Notes: a model not told the origin generated them from the sequence alone. A DNA stretch of 34,534 nt from Terrilactibacillus tamarindi (GCF_009718825.1 NZ_WNHB01000027.1:1-34534), one strand, 5' to 3'. Positions 1-8,619 are shown, counted from the first letter of the stretch. Made by a program: numbers and translations.

Positions 1-66
1 TAAAATAACAAGAGTTTTTCCCGCTATTTATTTGAAATTTCCGTCATATTTTGTCTAAGTAAAGAT

Positions 67-99
67 AAAAAAGTTACCTATCTCAGGGAATAGGTAACT
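67..99 (-). terminator. Terminator of the yhb operon
   Basis: A perfect 10-bp inverted repeat (arms 72-81 and 90-99) with an 8-base loop is followed on the minus strand by a T run at 71-67. It lies just downstream of the bactofilin stop codon, as expected for a Rho-independent terminator. Confidence 0.8.
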
Positions 100-165
100 A
101 ATGACTAAGAGGATTGTTTTATTTGTTTTCAATCGTTAATTTCTCTTTTAAAATTCAACTCTCCC

Positions 166-885
166 TTATATTTTCTCCGAATGCTTCACAATCGCATCGC
201 CAGCTTTTGAAAAATGATCTTTATATTCGACATGTTCAATTTCACAGCCTGATCCAATTGTCACTCGGTTTCCTCGAACTGTTTTTGCCTTTGTATATTC
301 TAAATAGATATCGTCACCCTCAATTTGATCTGTAATTAAATGCTTAGAAAACAATTTACTTAAAATATCTAAACCAAACGTTCTTTTCGTTACTTTAAGT
401 GTTCCACAACCAATTTCCTTCACCTTACAATCACCACCAATGCCGATGGTTATCTCGTCTGCACTTAATAGATCTTGAATCATGAATCCACCTTTTAAAT
501 GAACTGAATCAGATTCCAAGCTACCAAACAATTTTATATTTCCGCTAAGTGACACCATTTCACTTTTGATATTTCCTTTTATACGGGAAAACCCACTAAT
601 GTGGATAGATTTCACATCTGCATTTCCGTCAATTGTAATCGAACCGCTGATATCCATTGTTTCTGAAGTCAACGAACCAAGGATTTTAGAATTTCCGCTT
701 ATTTTCATGTTCTCTGACTTAACATTCCCGTTGATCCGGCTAGAACCGCTTGTTTGAAAACGACTACATTCGATATCACCACCGACTTTACCTGAGCCGC
801 TAATTTTAACATTATGAAAAATTCCACCTGAAGTCGAGCCAGATCCTGAAATAATTAAATCGGCTGCTTGCGTGATTTTAGTCAT
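166..885 (-). CDS. yhbF: Bactofilin-like polymer-forming cytoskeletal protein (YhbF type)
   Basis: The 239-residue protein is built of short beta-helix repeats rich in Gly, Ser and Ile, each with an ISG-S-I-G-like pattern (for example MKISGNSKILGSL near residue 62). This is typical of bactofilins, which polymerise without nucleotide. The C-terminal part (about 185-239) carries the EGDDIYLEYTKAKTVRG block seen in the B. subtilis YhbE/YhbF pair. There is no signal peptide. The start has a strong GGAGG at the right distance and overlaps the stop of the upstream 46-codon frame as ATGA, so translation is probably coupled. It is the last gene of the yhbD operon and is followed by a terminator. The role in Bacillus is not well established; a structural or envelope-associated scaffold is inference. 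Confidence 0.8.
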   Translation of the reverse strand: MTKITQAADLIISGSGSTSGGIFHNVKISGSGKVGGDIECSRFQTSGSSRINGNVKSENMKISGNSKILGSLTSETMDISGSITIDGNADVKSIHISGFSRIKGNIKSEMVSLSGNIKLFGSLESDSVHLKGGFMIQDLLSADEITIGIGGDCKVKEIGCGTLKVTKRTFGLDILSKLFSKHLITDQIEGDDIYLEYTKAKTVRGNRVTIGSGCEIEHVEYKDHFSKAGDAIVKHSEKI

Positions 886-1022
886 ATCGCTATTCCTCCA
901 CTAAATTTAGACATTTGATTTAATATGATACGTTGGTTTGTACCTGGTCCATTGAACAATTCGAACCTGATCGATGATGTATTTTCTAAGTAAATGCTAT
1001 CTCCTTCAAAATTCTCTCCCAT
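882..1022 (-). pseudogene. 46-codon peptide, probable C-terminal remnant of a second bactofilin (yhbE)
   Basis: This frame is too short for routine ORF calling, but it has its own GGGAG eight bases before ATG, begins 3 nt after the yhbD stop and ends as ATGA on the yhbF start. The peptide starts MGENFEGDSIYLENTSSIRF, which resembles the C-terminal block of the downstream bactofilin (EGDDIYLEYTKAKTVRG) and the Gly-rich stretch after it. B. subtilis has two bactofilin genes, yhbE and yhbF, after yhbD. The simplest reading is that the first copy lost its beta-helix and only its tail survives. It may still be made as a small peptide. The similarity is short, so the assignment is moderate. Confidence 0.55.
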
Positions 1023-1025
1023 CGA

Positions 1026-1658
1026 TTAAGCTCCCATCGATAATAAACTCTTAAGTTCCTCAATACTTTGTAAAATATCTAATTTGAAGACTTCTTTGGT
1101 AAGATCATCAACATAATAATATTCTTGCTTCAAGATTAATAAAAACGATGTAACGCCAAGTTTTCGAAAAATTAATAAATAAAAAGGCTGACCATTTAAC
1201 CCACGGTAATGGTTCATTAAAAAAGTATAGAGTTGTTTACTTTCTTCTCGATTTGCTTCGCCTGATTTCAACACTTTATCGGTGATATAGGCTGAAAGGA
1301 TCGCTTCAAACGATAATGACCTATTTCTTTCTTCCTCAGGAAACAAAACATTCACCGCTACCGATGAAACAATGTCACGTTCTATGATTTGATTAACGGT
1401 CATTGACACAGACTGTGGATTAGGTGAGAACATGTCAGCTAATTCATCTAGTGACAGATCGTCTTTCAAACTAACAATCTTCTCAATGCGATCTAATATC
1501 TTTTGTTTTGGAAAAAACGTTTCTTGTCCTGTAAAAGTCGATTTTCGAATAAACCATTCCTCTGGTATTAATTTTTTTCTCTTCCACCGATATAGTTGAC
1601 CATATGAAATATGTGCTAATTCTAATAGATCTTTTTTTGCAATAAGATCATTTTGCAT
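1026..1658 (-). CDS. yhbD: YhbD-family MerR-like DNA-binding protein
   Basis: From the start chosen here the protein is 210 residues. The N-terminus (KKDLLELAHISYGQLYRWKRK, then a PEEWFIRKSTFTGQETFFPK block) is a MerR-type winged helix in which a helix-turn-helix is followed by a wing, and it closely matches B. subtilis YhbD (DUF4004). The C-terminal two thirds are helical with no recognised ligand site. Three ATG codons lie in a row; the third (1658) has GGAGG at 8 nt, the first only 2 nt away. The open frame extends upstream but passes through the operator and promoter, so the longer start is unlikely. It is the first gene of the operon and probably represses or activates it. Confidence 0.8.
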   Translation of the reverse strand: MQNDLIAKKDLLELAHISYGQLYRWKRKKLIPEEWFIRKSTFTGQETFFPKQKILDRIEKIVSLKDDLSLDELADMFSPNPQSVSMTVNQIIERDIVSSVAVNVLFPEEERNRSLSFEAILSAYITDKVLKSGEANREESKQLYTFLMNHYRGLNGQPFYLLIFRKLGVTSFLLILKQEYYYVDDLTKEVFKLDILQSIEELKSLLSMGA

Positions 1659-1677
1659 CATCATAACCTCCACAAAA

Positions 1678-1708
1678 ACAATGTAACATAACACTGTTAC
1701 ATTGTAAA
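1678..1708 (-). promoter_or_regulatory. Promoter with 28-bp palindromic operator of the yhbD operon
   Basis: ACAATGTAACA and TGTTACATTGT form a perfect 11-bp inverted repeat (1678-1688 and 1695-1705) with a 6-bp spacer. On the minus strand a TTTACA (-35, 1708-1703), 17-bp spacer and TACATT (-10, 1685-1680) sit on the same bases, so the dyad fills the promoter as in MerR-family operators. The predicted leader is only about 15 nt, so the exact -10 is uncertain. The dyad is directly seen; autoregulation by YhbD is inference. Confidence 0.65.
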
Positions 1709-1765
1709 GACACAAAAAACCAGACCTACACGTGTTAAACCAAGTGAATTTTACGGCCATATACA

Positions 1766-1789
1766 ACAAATACGAACCTCCGTATTTGT
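1766..1789. promoter_or_regulatory. Second palindrome upstream of yhbD
   Basis: ACAAATACG (1766-1774) and CGTATTTGT (1781-1789) are a perfect 9-bp inverted repeat with a 6-bp spacer, the same spacer as the operator 60 bp downstream but a different half-site. It may be a second operator or, on the minus strand, a hairpin with GGAGG in the loop. No gene starts correctly from that GGAGG. Confidence 0.4.
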
Positions 1790-1920
1790 ATAAATTTTCT
1801 ATTGAAAAGGTGTTACTAGTGACCCTTTTATTTGAACTTAAACGTGCATTTTATATCTAGATAAACTATACTAGATTCATCCAATCCAACATTTTGAAAG
1901 CGCTTTAATGTATTTTATTG

Positions 1921-1949
1921 CCTAAGCCCTATCGGCTTGGGTTTTTTTT
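1921..1949 (+). terminator. Plus-strand terminator with no plus-strand gene before it
   Basis: CCTAAGCC (1921-1928) pairs with GGCTTGGG (1934-1941; one G-T pair, 5-base loop) and is followed by eight T residues. On the minus strand there is no T run, so it points rightward. All genes on either side are on the minus strand. It may end a small RNA starting within about 1790-1900, or it may be a relic. A cre-like 14-mer (TGAAAGCGCTTTAA, 1895-1908) lies just upstream. Confidence 0.6.
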
Positions 1950-1958
1950 ATTAGTCAA

Positions 1959-2729
1959 TCATATATTCCTTAAAAAATGAGTGATGGCCGCATTCACCTC
2001 TTCATGCCAACGAGTGGGAAGTTGATGAGTTGCTCCTTCAACTAGAACTACGTTTGACTGCTCGAGCCTCGAAAAAAATTTATTATGTTTTTTTGTATAC
2101 CAATCATTCATTCCATATAACGCTAAAATGGGCAATTTGTTTAATGTACTAAGTTGATCGAGTAAATTAGTGCCTTTTCCTTCACAATATAAGTCTAATA
2201 CAGCTTTATTATTTGCTTTTAACATATAATCAAATAGTTCTTTTTTATCTTCTTCCGTTACTGAATGAGTAAACGTTATGAGATGGCTTAATAATTTCTT
2301 ATTGTTCATTTTCATACAACCGATTCCAAATTTATAAATCAAAGCTAAAGTTATTGAACTTACAACAGGATAACCGCAAATAAGAATTAATGCTCCAAGA
2401 TCGTTAGGAAATTTTTGAGCATACAACTGGCCAATTAAGCCGCCATCCGAATATCCTACGATAATGGGTTTCTTGAGTTTAAGAAACTCAACCAGTTCTT
2501 TTAAATCTTTGACATGTGTGTCTAGAACATTTCCTGAGTAAGGCTTGTATGAGCTTTTTCCATGCCCTCTTTCATCAAATAAAACAACTTTAAAATGTTC
2601 ACTTAATTTTTTTTGATATTTAAAAATAACGTGCCCTGTGAGCGGTGGGTGAATAAAAATAATTGGATGTCCTTCTCCAATGGTTTCAAAGTAGATCGTC
2701 ACGCCACTTGAATTTTCGAAAAAAGGCAT
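1959..2729 (-). CDS. Alpha/beta-hydrolase fold protein
   Basis: The 256-residue protein starts at MPFFENSSGV, eight bases after GGAGG; a longer frame begins at 2744 but contains the Shine-Dalgarno itself. It shows the oxyanion strand with IIFIHPPLTGH, the DERGHGKS turn, the nucleophile elbow VGYSDGG (Ser near residue 93), an acid region near LALYGMNDW and a C-terminal His in GATHQLPTRW. This is the esterase/lipase/peroxidase-like branch of the superfamily; substrate cannot be told. It appears cytoplasmic. It is monocistronic, and its ribosome site is enclosed in a hairpin (2734-2785). The next gene downstream is yhbD, more than 290 nt away. Confidence 0.8.
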   Translation of the reverse strand: MPFFENSSGVTIYFETIGEGHPIIFIHPPLTGHVIFKYQKKLSEHFKVVLFDERGHGKSSYKPYSGNVLDTHVKDLKELVEFLKLKKPIIVGYSDGGLIGQLYAQKFPNDLGALILICGYPVVSSITLALIYKFGIGCMKMNNKKLLSHLITFTHSVTEEDKKELFDYMLKANNKAVLDLYCEGKGTNLLDQLSTLNKLPILALYGMNDWYTKKHNKFFSRLEQSNVVLVEGATHQLPTRWHEEVNAAITHFLRNI

Positions 2730-2733
2730 ACTT

Positions 2734-2785
2734 ATAGCCTCCATCTGATCATAATATAAAGGTATTTTTATCGAATGGAGGCTAT
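2734..2785 (-). promoter_or_regulatory. 5'-UTR hairpin that hides the hydrolase Shine-Dalgarno
   Basis: ATAGCCTCCAT (2734-2744) and ATGGAGGCTAT (2775-2785) are a perfect 11-bp inverted repeat with a 30-nt spacer. On the minus-strand transcript the 3' arm holds the GGAGG used by the hydrolase start at 2729, so folding would block ribosome access. A thermosensor, ligand-sensing or protein-controlled leader are all possible. Confidence 0.5.
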
Positions 2786-2843
2786 TCTATACATTTTTTT
2801 AAGGAGACATTTTTTGAACTATTGGTAAAAATAAATTCTAATA

Positions 2844-3254
2844 CTATTTTTGGCAATCTTTACAGTAACCATAAATTTCAAATTTATGGTCTGTAACGAC
2901 AAAGTTTGGGTCTAATCCGTGTATACTTTCCATTGGGCAGACATCGATTGAATGTGTCTTCCCGCATTTTAGACAAATAAAATGATGGTGATGATGATGC
3001 GAGCAGTAAAATTGATACATTTTCTCGCCATCCAGTTCCGTAGCCTCTAGTATGTTCATGTCTACAAATAGCGAAAGGTTACGATAAATCGTATCAAAAC
3101 TAAGACCTGGATAAGTTGACTTTAAAGCCGTTTGGATATCTTTTGCTGAGATATAACCGTTGCTATTTTCAAAGAGCTGCAAAATATCCTCTCTCTTGTC
3201 GGTATGTTTATAACCTTTTTCTTTAAGTGCAACGAGGGCATCACGCTTATTCAT
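2844..3254 (-). CDS. zur: Fur-family zinc uptake repressor Zur
   Basis: At 136 residues this is a full-length Fur-family repressor. The winged helix occupies about 1-85 (GYKHTDKREDILQLF, then PGLSFDTIYRNLSLF as the recognition helix). The dimerisation domain has a six-His run beginning near residue 85, the first structural zinc pair CLKCGK and the second CKDC at the C-terminus. The closest family pattern I recognise is B. subtilis Zur, which also has YPGLSFDTIYRNLSLY, a His-rich stretch and HKFEIYG. It would repress zinc import and alternative ribosomal-protein genes when zinc is plentiful. It is not next to znuABC homologues here. Fur or PerR are less likely because of the match in the His-rich and HKFEIYGYC regions. 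Confidence 0.85.
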   Translation of the reverse strand: MNKRDALVALKEKGYKHTDKREDILQLFENSNGYISAKDIQTALKSTYPGLSFDTIYRNLSLFVDMNILEATELDGEKMYQFYCSHHHHHHFICLKCGKTHSIDVCPMESIHGLDPNFVVTDHKFEIYGYCKDCQK

Positions 3255-3326
3255 CGCACATCACTTCTTTCCTCATTTTCATTTCCTCATACTTCCTAAA
3301 TATAAGTATTAATTACATCATAACAG

Positions 3327-3338
3327 ACGGTTAACCGT
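3327..3338. promoter_or_regulatory. Perfect 12-bp palindrome upstream of zur
   Basis: ACGGTTAACCGT is a perfect palindrome about 75 bp upstream of the zur start and 60 bp downstream of the glyoxalase-fold gene. It is not the Zur box consensus (TCGTAATNATTACGA type). Its binder is unknown. Confidence 0.3.
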
Positions 3339-3399
3339 TTTATCTACCAAAACCTCTTATACAACATGACTATCTCAATCGTGAATAGACGTGTTTAAT

Positions 3400-3786
3400 T
3401 TATATTTCATATAGCTCAAGCGGAAGATGGTCAGGATCTTGAAAAAAAGTAAATAATTTACCCGTAATCGGGTCTTTACGAATCGGCTCAACTTCTATAT
3501 CCGCTTCTTCTAGTTCTAATTTAGCTTGGTTAATATCCTTGACCTTAAGCGCTAAATGCCTTAACCCACATGCTTCTGGTTGAGTTAACCTTCCAGGTGG
3601 ACTCGGGAATGAAAACAATTCGATTTGATCGCACTCACCTAATCTCAAATCGCATTTATATGAACATCTCTCTTCTCGGTAATGTTCATGAATCACTTGA
3701 CAACCCAAAATAGTGACATAAAAATGCTTTGATTTTTCATAATCCGAACAAATAATAGCAATATGGTGGATACCCATAATTTCCAT
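3400..3786 (-). CDS. VOC/glyoxalase-fold protein (YwkD/YaeR type)
   Basis: The 128-residue single VOC domain has two beta-alpha-beta-beta-beta units: MGIHHIAIICSDYEKSKHFY at the start, and GLRHLALKVKDINQAKLEL near 75. Putative metal ligands are His in GIHHIAI and LRHLAL and Glu in QIELFSFP and PLELYE. The whole length matches the B. subtilis YwkD and E. coli YaeR group, often annotated as glyoxalase-like, although the substrate has not been settled. The start follows GGGAGG at 6 nt. It stands alone, divergent from the SDR gene. Confidence 0.8.
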   Translation of the reverse strand: MEIMGIHHIAIICSDYEKSKHFYVTILGCQVIHEHYREERCSYKCDLRLGECDQIELFSFPSPPGRLTQPEACGLRHLALKVKDINQAKLELEEADIEVEPIRKDPITGKLFTFFQDPDHLPLELYEI

Positions 3787-3966
3787 ATCTATCCTCCCTT
3801 TTTTATTACCTTTTTAGCGATTTTCTTGGTATTTATATCTGTACGTCCCTCTTGTTAATCATTATAGTACAAGAGATCATGTTGTATAAAAATTTTTCTA
3901 GTAATGTTTTATTTATATTGAATAAGGGTATAAGTAACATAAAAACATAAAAGGAGATACAGAATT

Positions 3967-4758
3967 ATGAATTTAGGTTTAAAGGACAAAGTCGTTGTCG
4001 TTACAGGCGCCCATGCCGGTATGGGACTTGCCATTACAAAAGCCTTTCTTAACGAAGGAGCAAAGGTTGTAGCAGGAGATATACATACCGAGGGATTTCA
4101 AAACATTGCCTCACAGGATATTCTATTCCCTGTTGAAGTCGATCTAAGTACACAAGAAGGCGCTGAAACATTAATTAATCAAGCGATTGGTCGATTTGGA
4201 AAAATTGATGTTCTTGTCAATAATGTCGGTATTGCAAAATATAAAAGTAGTTTTTTGGATTTAACTGATGATGACTGGGACTATACGTTAAGAACGAATT
4301 TGTATAGTATGATTCGGGTCAGCCGTGCTGCTATTCCTCATCTTACTAAACAAGACCATTCTTCCATCATTTCTATTGCTTCAGAAAGTGGTCATCAACC
4401 AGATGAATTTGCCATCGACTACAGCGTAAGTAAAGCAGGGATTATCAACCTTACGTCAGCCTTAGCTAAAGAATTTGGACCTGAAGGGGTTCGTGTTAAC
4501 TGTGTATCTCCCGGACCTACTCGAACACATATGTGGGAACAACCGGACGGTATGATTGATATGCTTGCTGAAAAATTTAACATGGATGGTGAAAAAGCCA
4601 TAGAACATTTTGCGAAAAATGTAAGGCAAATCCCCAGAGGTTCTATTGGTCAACCCGAGGAGATAGCAGCCGTCGTTGTCTTTCTTGCTTCAAGCCAAGC
4701 TTCTTACGTAACAGGATCTGAATATGCTGTTAATGGCGGTTCAATAAAGTATGTATAA
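3967..4758 (+). CDS. SDR-family oxidoreductase
   Basis: The 263-residue protein is a classical short-chain dehydrogenase. The nucleotide motif TGAHAGMG is at 13-20, NNVG at 85-88, and the catalytic Ser139, Tyr152 and Lys156 (YSVSK) are all present. AGDIH after the second strand puts Asp38 where NAD-preferring enzymes carry an acid, so NAD is more likely than NADP. The C-terminus has the ASYVTGSEYAVNGG block. It is cytoplasmic. AAAGGAG precedes the ATG and a terminator follows, so it is probably monocistronic. The substrate cannot be inferred from its neighbours. Confidence 0.85.
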   Translation: MNLGLKDKVVVVTGAHAGMGLAITKAFLNEGAKVVAGDIHTEGFQNIASQDILFPVEVDLSTQEGAETLINQAIGRFGKIDVLVNNVGIAKYKSSFLDLTDDDWDYTLRTNLYSMIRVSRAAIPHLTKQDHSSIISIASESGHQPDEFAIDYSVSKAGIINLTSALAKEFGPEGVRVNCVSPGPTRTHMWEQPDGMIDMLAEKFNMDGEKAIEHFAKNVRQIPRGSIGQPEEIAAVVVFLASSQASYVTGSEYAVNGGSIKYV

Positions 4759-4773
4759 TAAAATGGTTAAATG

Positions 4774-4807
4774 AAAATGCTCCTCAAATGGGAGCATTTT
4801 TCATTTT
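4774..4807. terminator. Terminator after the SDR gene
   Basis: AAAATGCTCC (4774-4783) and GGAGCATTTT (4791-4800) form a perfect stem with a 7-base loop and flanking T/A runs. It can serve both convergent genes. Confidence 0.8.
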
Positions 4808-4855
4808 ATGATTCTTGTTAGATCATTTTTTAATATCACAAGTTGCTTGATCTAA

Positions 4856-5224
4856 TTAATAATATCCCGGTCTTGGACCATAGTAAGGGGGAACTGATCC
4901 ATATCCATAGCCCGGTCCGTAGCCATATCCACCACCATATGGATAAGGACACCCATAAGGACCACATGGTCTAAGAGCTAAAATACTACCTAAACTAACC
5001 CCGATCAATCCGCCCGTCAATGCTCCGACAAATGGGGCACCAAATAATCTTTCATCTTCATAATCATAAGGACGATGTGCATTCCCTTCAAGCGGTTGTA
5101 TATACACGTTCTCATGGTCGACAGAATGAACAATTCCTTGATAAACCTTGCCGTCTGCACACATGATTTCTACTGGTTGGTTCAAGTACTGATAAGATTG
5201 ATTATAGGTATCTCGAATAGACAT
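4856..5224 (-). CDS. Sm-like domain, Gly-rich membrane segment and Gly/Tyr/Pro-rich tail
   Basis: I do not recognise a named family. From the start chosen (AGAGGAG nine bases before ATG; the longer frame upstream has no such site) the protein is 122 residues. Residues about 10-45 (QPVEIMCADGKVYQGIVHSV, then VYIQPL) look like an Sm/LSm-type small beta barrel. Residues about 62-85 (FGAPFVGALTGGLIGVSLGS) are a Gly-rich hydrophobic segment. The tail (88-122) is repeats of YGPGYGYG and PYY with two Cys. Similar tails occur in spore-coat and surface proteins of bacilli, so a coat or envelope role is possible, but nothing here proves it. Confidence 0.6.
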   Translation of the reverse strand: MSIRDTYNQSYQYLNQPVEIMCADGKVYQGIVHSVDHENVYIQPLEGNAHRPYDYEDERLFGAPFVGALTGGLIGVSLGSILALRPCGPYGCPYPYGGGYGYGPGYGYGSVPPYYGPRPGYY

Positions 5225-5423
5225 TAAGCCACTCTCCTCTTTTTGTTGCATCGTAAACGAAACAAAACAAGACATATGCCTGCCTCTCATTCAATACTAT
5301 ATGTCACCTAAAGGATTATGAGAGGGCTCATGCCTAGAAGAGGTCATTTTAATTATGACTTCTGTTTTTTCTTCATTATAGTTTTGAATGTTTTCTCTAA
5401 ATCTCTTTTTTCTTTCATCAGAA

Positions 5424-5470
5424 ACTATTAAAAGCCTTGCTCCTATCCATTTGATAAGAGTCAGGGCTTT
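5424..5470 (-). terminator. Probable terminator of the patA operon
   Basis: AAAGCC (5431-5436) pairs with GGCTTT (5465-5470), and an inner stem adds TATC with GATA and CTC with GAG. On the minus strand it is followed by TTTTAATAG, a weak T run. It is 30 nt past the patA stop. Confidence 0.5.
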
Positions 5471-5496
5471 ATCTTTATCTTTATCTTTATCTTTAT
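5467..5496. repeat. Five tandem CTTTAT hexamers
   Basis: Five exact copies of CTTTAT run from 5467 to 5496, followed by an imperfect TTTTAT that enters the patA stop codon. The array separates the stop from the terminator. It is a simple repeat able to slip, probably without effect on the protein. Confidence 0.85.
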
Positions 5497-5498
5497 TT

Positions 5499-6878
<1,380 letters not shown>

Positions 6879-6902
6879 CTATTTGATTCTTCCTGTTGTT
6901 TT

Positions 6903-8399
6903 TTAATTCTTAAACCAACCGATGGGTTCTACTTGTAAATTGAAATTGATTTGTTTAATTTCAAGAAATTCATCTAATCCATAGGTTCCTAAACTGGAAC
7001 CAATCCCACTTTGTTTATAGCCATGCCACGGAGCTTCATTATATGTGCCATGGTATGTATTCACCCAGGTGATCCCCGCACGAACTTTCTTAATCACACG
7101 CATCGCTTTGGCAGCATCTTGAGTAAAAACGCCACCGGCTAGACCATATTTTGTATCATTTGCGAGTTTAATTGCTTCACGCTCATCTTTAAATGTTTGA
7201 AAGACAACGACGGGCCCAAAAATTTCTTCCTGAACAATGCGCATATCTGGCGTCGTATGGATAAATACCGTCGGAGCAACGAAATAACCTTTATCATATC
7301 CTTCATCAAGGATCCGGTATCCACCGCACGCAAGTTCAGCCCCTTCTTCTTTTCCGATCTCGATATAACGAAGCACTTTCTTCATATGCTCCTCGCTTAC
7401 AAGTGGGCCCATTTCAGATTCTGGATTCAAACCAGGTCCGACCTTGATTTTTTTTGTTCTTTCAACAAATCGTGAAATAAAAGCCTCTTGAATACTTTCC
7501 TCAACCAAAATACGAGAACCAGCTGAGCAGACTTGACCTGCCCCCGAAAAAATACCAAATAGCGCATAGTCAACAGCTGTTTCAAAATCACTGTCTGCAA
7601 AAATAATGTTTGGTGATTTCCCGCCGAGCTCAAGAGACACTTTCTTCATGTTACCTGCTGCCGTTCTCATGATGTGGCGGCCGGTTTCTGTCCCACCTGT
7701 AAATGAGACCATGTCAACGTCATGGCTTTCAACAATCGTGTGACCTACCACTTTTCCTTCCCCTAAGACAAGATTTGCCACTCCATGCGGGAGACCAACC
7801 TCTTCGAAAATCTCAAACAATTTTACTGGGGTGACCGGAGTCACTTCAGATGGTTTATAGACAACGGTATTTCCTGCAGCGAGTGCTGGAGCTAGTTTCC
7901 ATACACTCATTAATAGAGGATAATTCCATGGGACGATAAGCCCACACACGCCAATCGGCTCTCTAACAACCATTGCTTGCATGTTATCAGGAACGTGATA
8001 GGTTTCCCCATGAGGAGCACGAATCAAACCTGCATAGTAACGGAAACAGTTGGCTGCATCGCTCATGTCATAACTCGCTTCTCGTAAGGTTTTACCATTA
8101 TCGAGAGTTTCCAATTTAGCTAATTCCTCTTGTTTCTCATCAATCTTTTGTGCGATTTTCAATAAAACTTCTGCTCGCTCCTCAGCCGTTTTCTCGGACC
8201 AAATTCCTGATTCAAACGTTTTCCTTGCAACTGAAATAGCATATTCAACATCTCTAGTTGTTCCTTCAGCCGCTTCGGCAATAATCTCTCCGTTTGCAGG
8301 ATTGACAATTTGACGTGTTTGGTTGGTACTTCCTGCTTGCCATGATCCGTCAATAAACATATTTAATTTCATTACTTTACGATCCATTGATACAACCAT
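6903..8399 (-). CDS. Aldehyde dehydrogenase, probable 4-aminobutyraldehyde dehydrogenase
   Basis: The NAD-dependent aldehyde dehydrogenase is 498 residues from the start used here. Seen are PWNYP (Asn about 159), KPSE (Lys about 182), SFTGGTETG, the general base in LELGGK (Glu about 257) and the nucleophile in GQVCSAGSR (Cys about 291), ending with APWHGYKQSGIG. It is closest to the betaine/aminoaldehyde group (B. subtilis GbsA type). Its operon partner patA makes 4-aminobutanal, so oxidation of that aldehyde to GABA is the likely reaction. A longer frame reaches 8474, but that ATG lies inside the -24/-12 promoter. The start at 8399 has AAGGAG at 7 nt. Confidence 0.85.
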   Translation of the reverse strand: MVVSMDRKVMKLNMFIDGSWQAGSTNQTRQIVNPANGEIIAEAAEGTTRDVEYAISVARKTFESGIWSEKTAEERAEVLLKIAQKIDEKQEELAKLETLDNGKTLREASYDMSDAANCFRYYAGLIRAPHGETYHVPDNMQAMVVREPIGVCGLIVPWNYPLLMSVWKLAPALAAGNTVVYKPSEVTPVTPVKLFEIFEEVGLPHGVANLVLGEGKVVGHTIVESHDVDMVSFTGGTETGRHIMRTAAGNMKKVSLELGGKSPNIIFADSDFETAVDYALFGIFSGAGQVCSAGSRILVEESIQEAFISRFVERTKKIKVGPGLNPESEMGPLVSEEHMKKVLRYIEIGKEEGAELACGGYRILDEGYDKGYFVAPTVFIHTTPDMRIVQEEIFGPVVVFQTFKDEREAIKLANDTKYGLAGGVFTQDAAKAMRVIKKVRAGITWVNTYHGTYNEAPWHGYKQSGIGSSLGTYGLDEFLEIKQINFNLQVEPIGWFKN

Positions 8400-8461
8400 G
8401 CCATGTCTCCTTCCAACCGCTTTTAGATAATAGTTAATTAGATTTCCTCTTAATCTAATAC

Positions 8462-8479
8462 ATGCAAACTTCATGCCAA
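8462..8479 (-). promoter_or_regulatory. Sigma-54 (-24/-12) promoter of the dehydrogenase-patA operon
   Basis: On the minus strand the sequence reads TTGGCATGAAGTTTGCAT, an almost exact match to TGGCAC-N5-TTGCW. The GG (8477-8476) and GC (8465-8464) are 10 nt apart. Transcription should start near 8452, leaving about 50 nt before the ATG. Confidence 0.85.
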
Positions 8480-8540
8480 CTCTTAATTTATCTTTTTATT
8501 CATTGAAAACCTTAAAGAAATCACTACCTGAGGCATTAAA

Positions 8541-8619
8541 TGATGCAATTTGTTTCCTACCGAATAAAAAGGAGTTTTCTGGACTATGCATTTTTGCATA
8601 ATGGTATTCTTAATTGCAT
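8541..8619. promoter_or_regulatory. TGCAT-type upstream activating sites for the sigma-54 promoter
   Basis: TATGCA-TTTT-TGCATA (8585-8600) is a perfect inverted repeat centred about 120 bp upstream of the -24/-12 element. Further TTGCAT/ATGCAA half-sites are at 8543-8548 and 8614-8619. The same core occurs upstream of the importer. Binding by the neighbouring activator is inference. Confidence 0.6.

Noticed and set aside
2775-2828. A 17-codon plus-strand frame beginning MEAILYIF
   Set aside because: It is created by the hairpin arm that duplicates the hydrolase's ATGGAGG; no ribosome site or homology.
2980-3002. Six consecutive His codons in zur, possibly an engineered tag
   Set aside because: B. 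subtilis Zur has a similar His-rich stretch at this position; the run is internal and natural.
4419-4653. Minus-strand frames inside the SDR gene
   Set aside because: They are antisense shadows of a well-conserved enzyme, with no ribosome sites.
8601-8618. A plus-strand TGG-TTGC pair resembling a -24/-12 promoter
   Set aside because: The GG-GC spacing is one base too long and no plus-strand gene follows.
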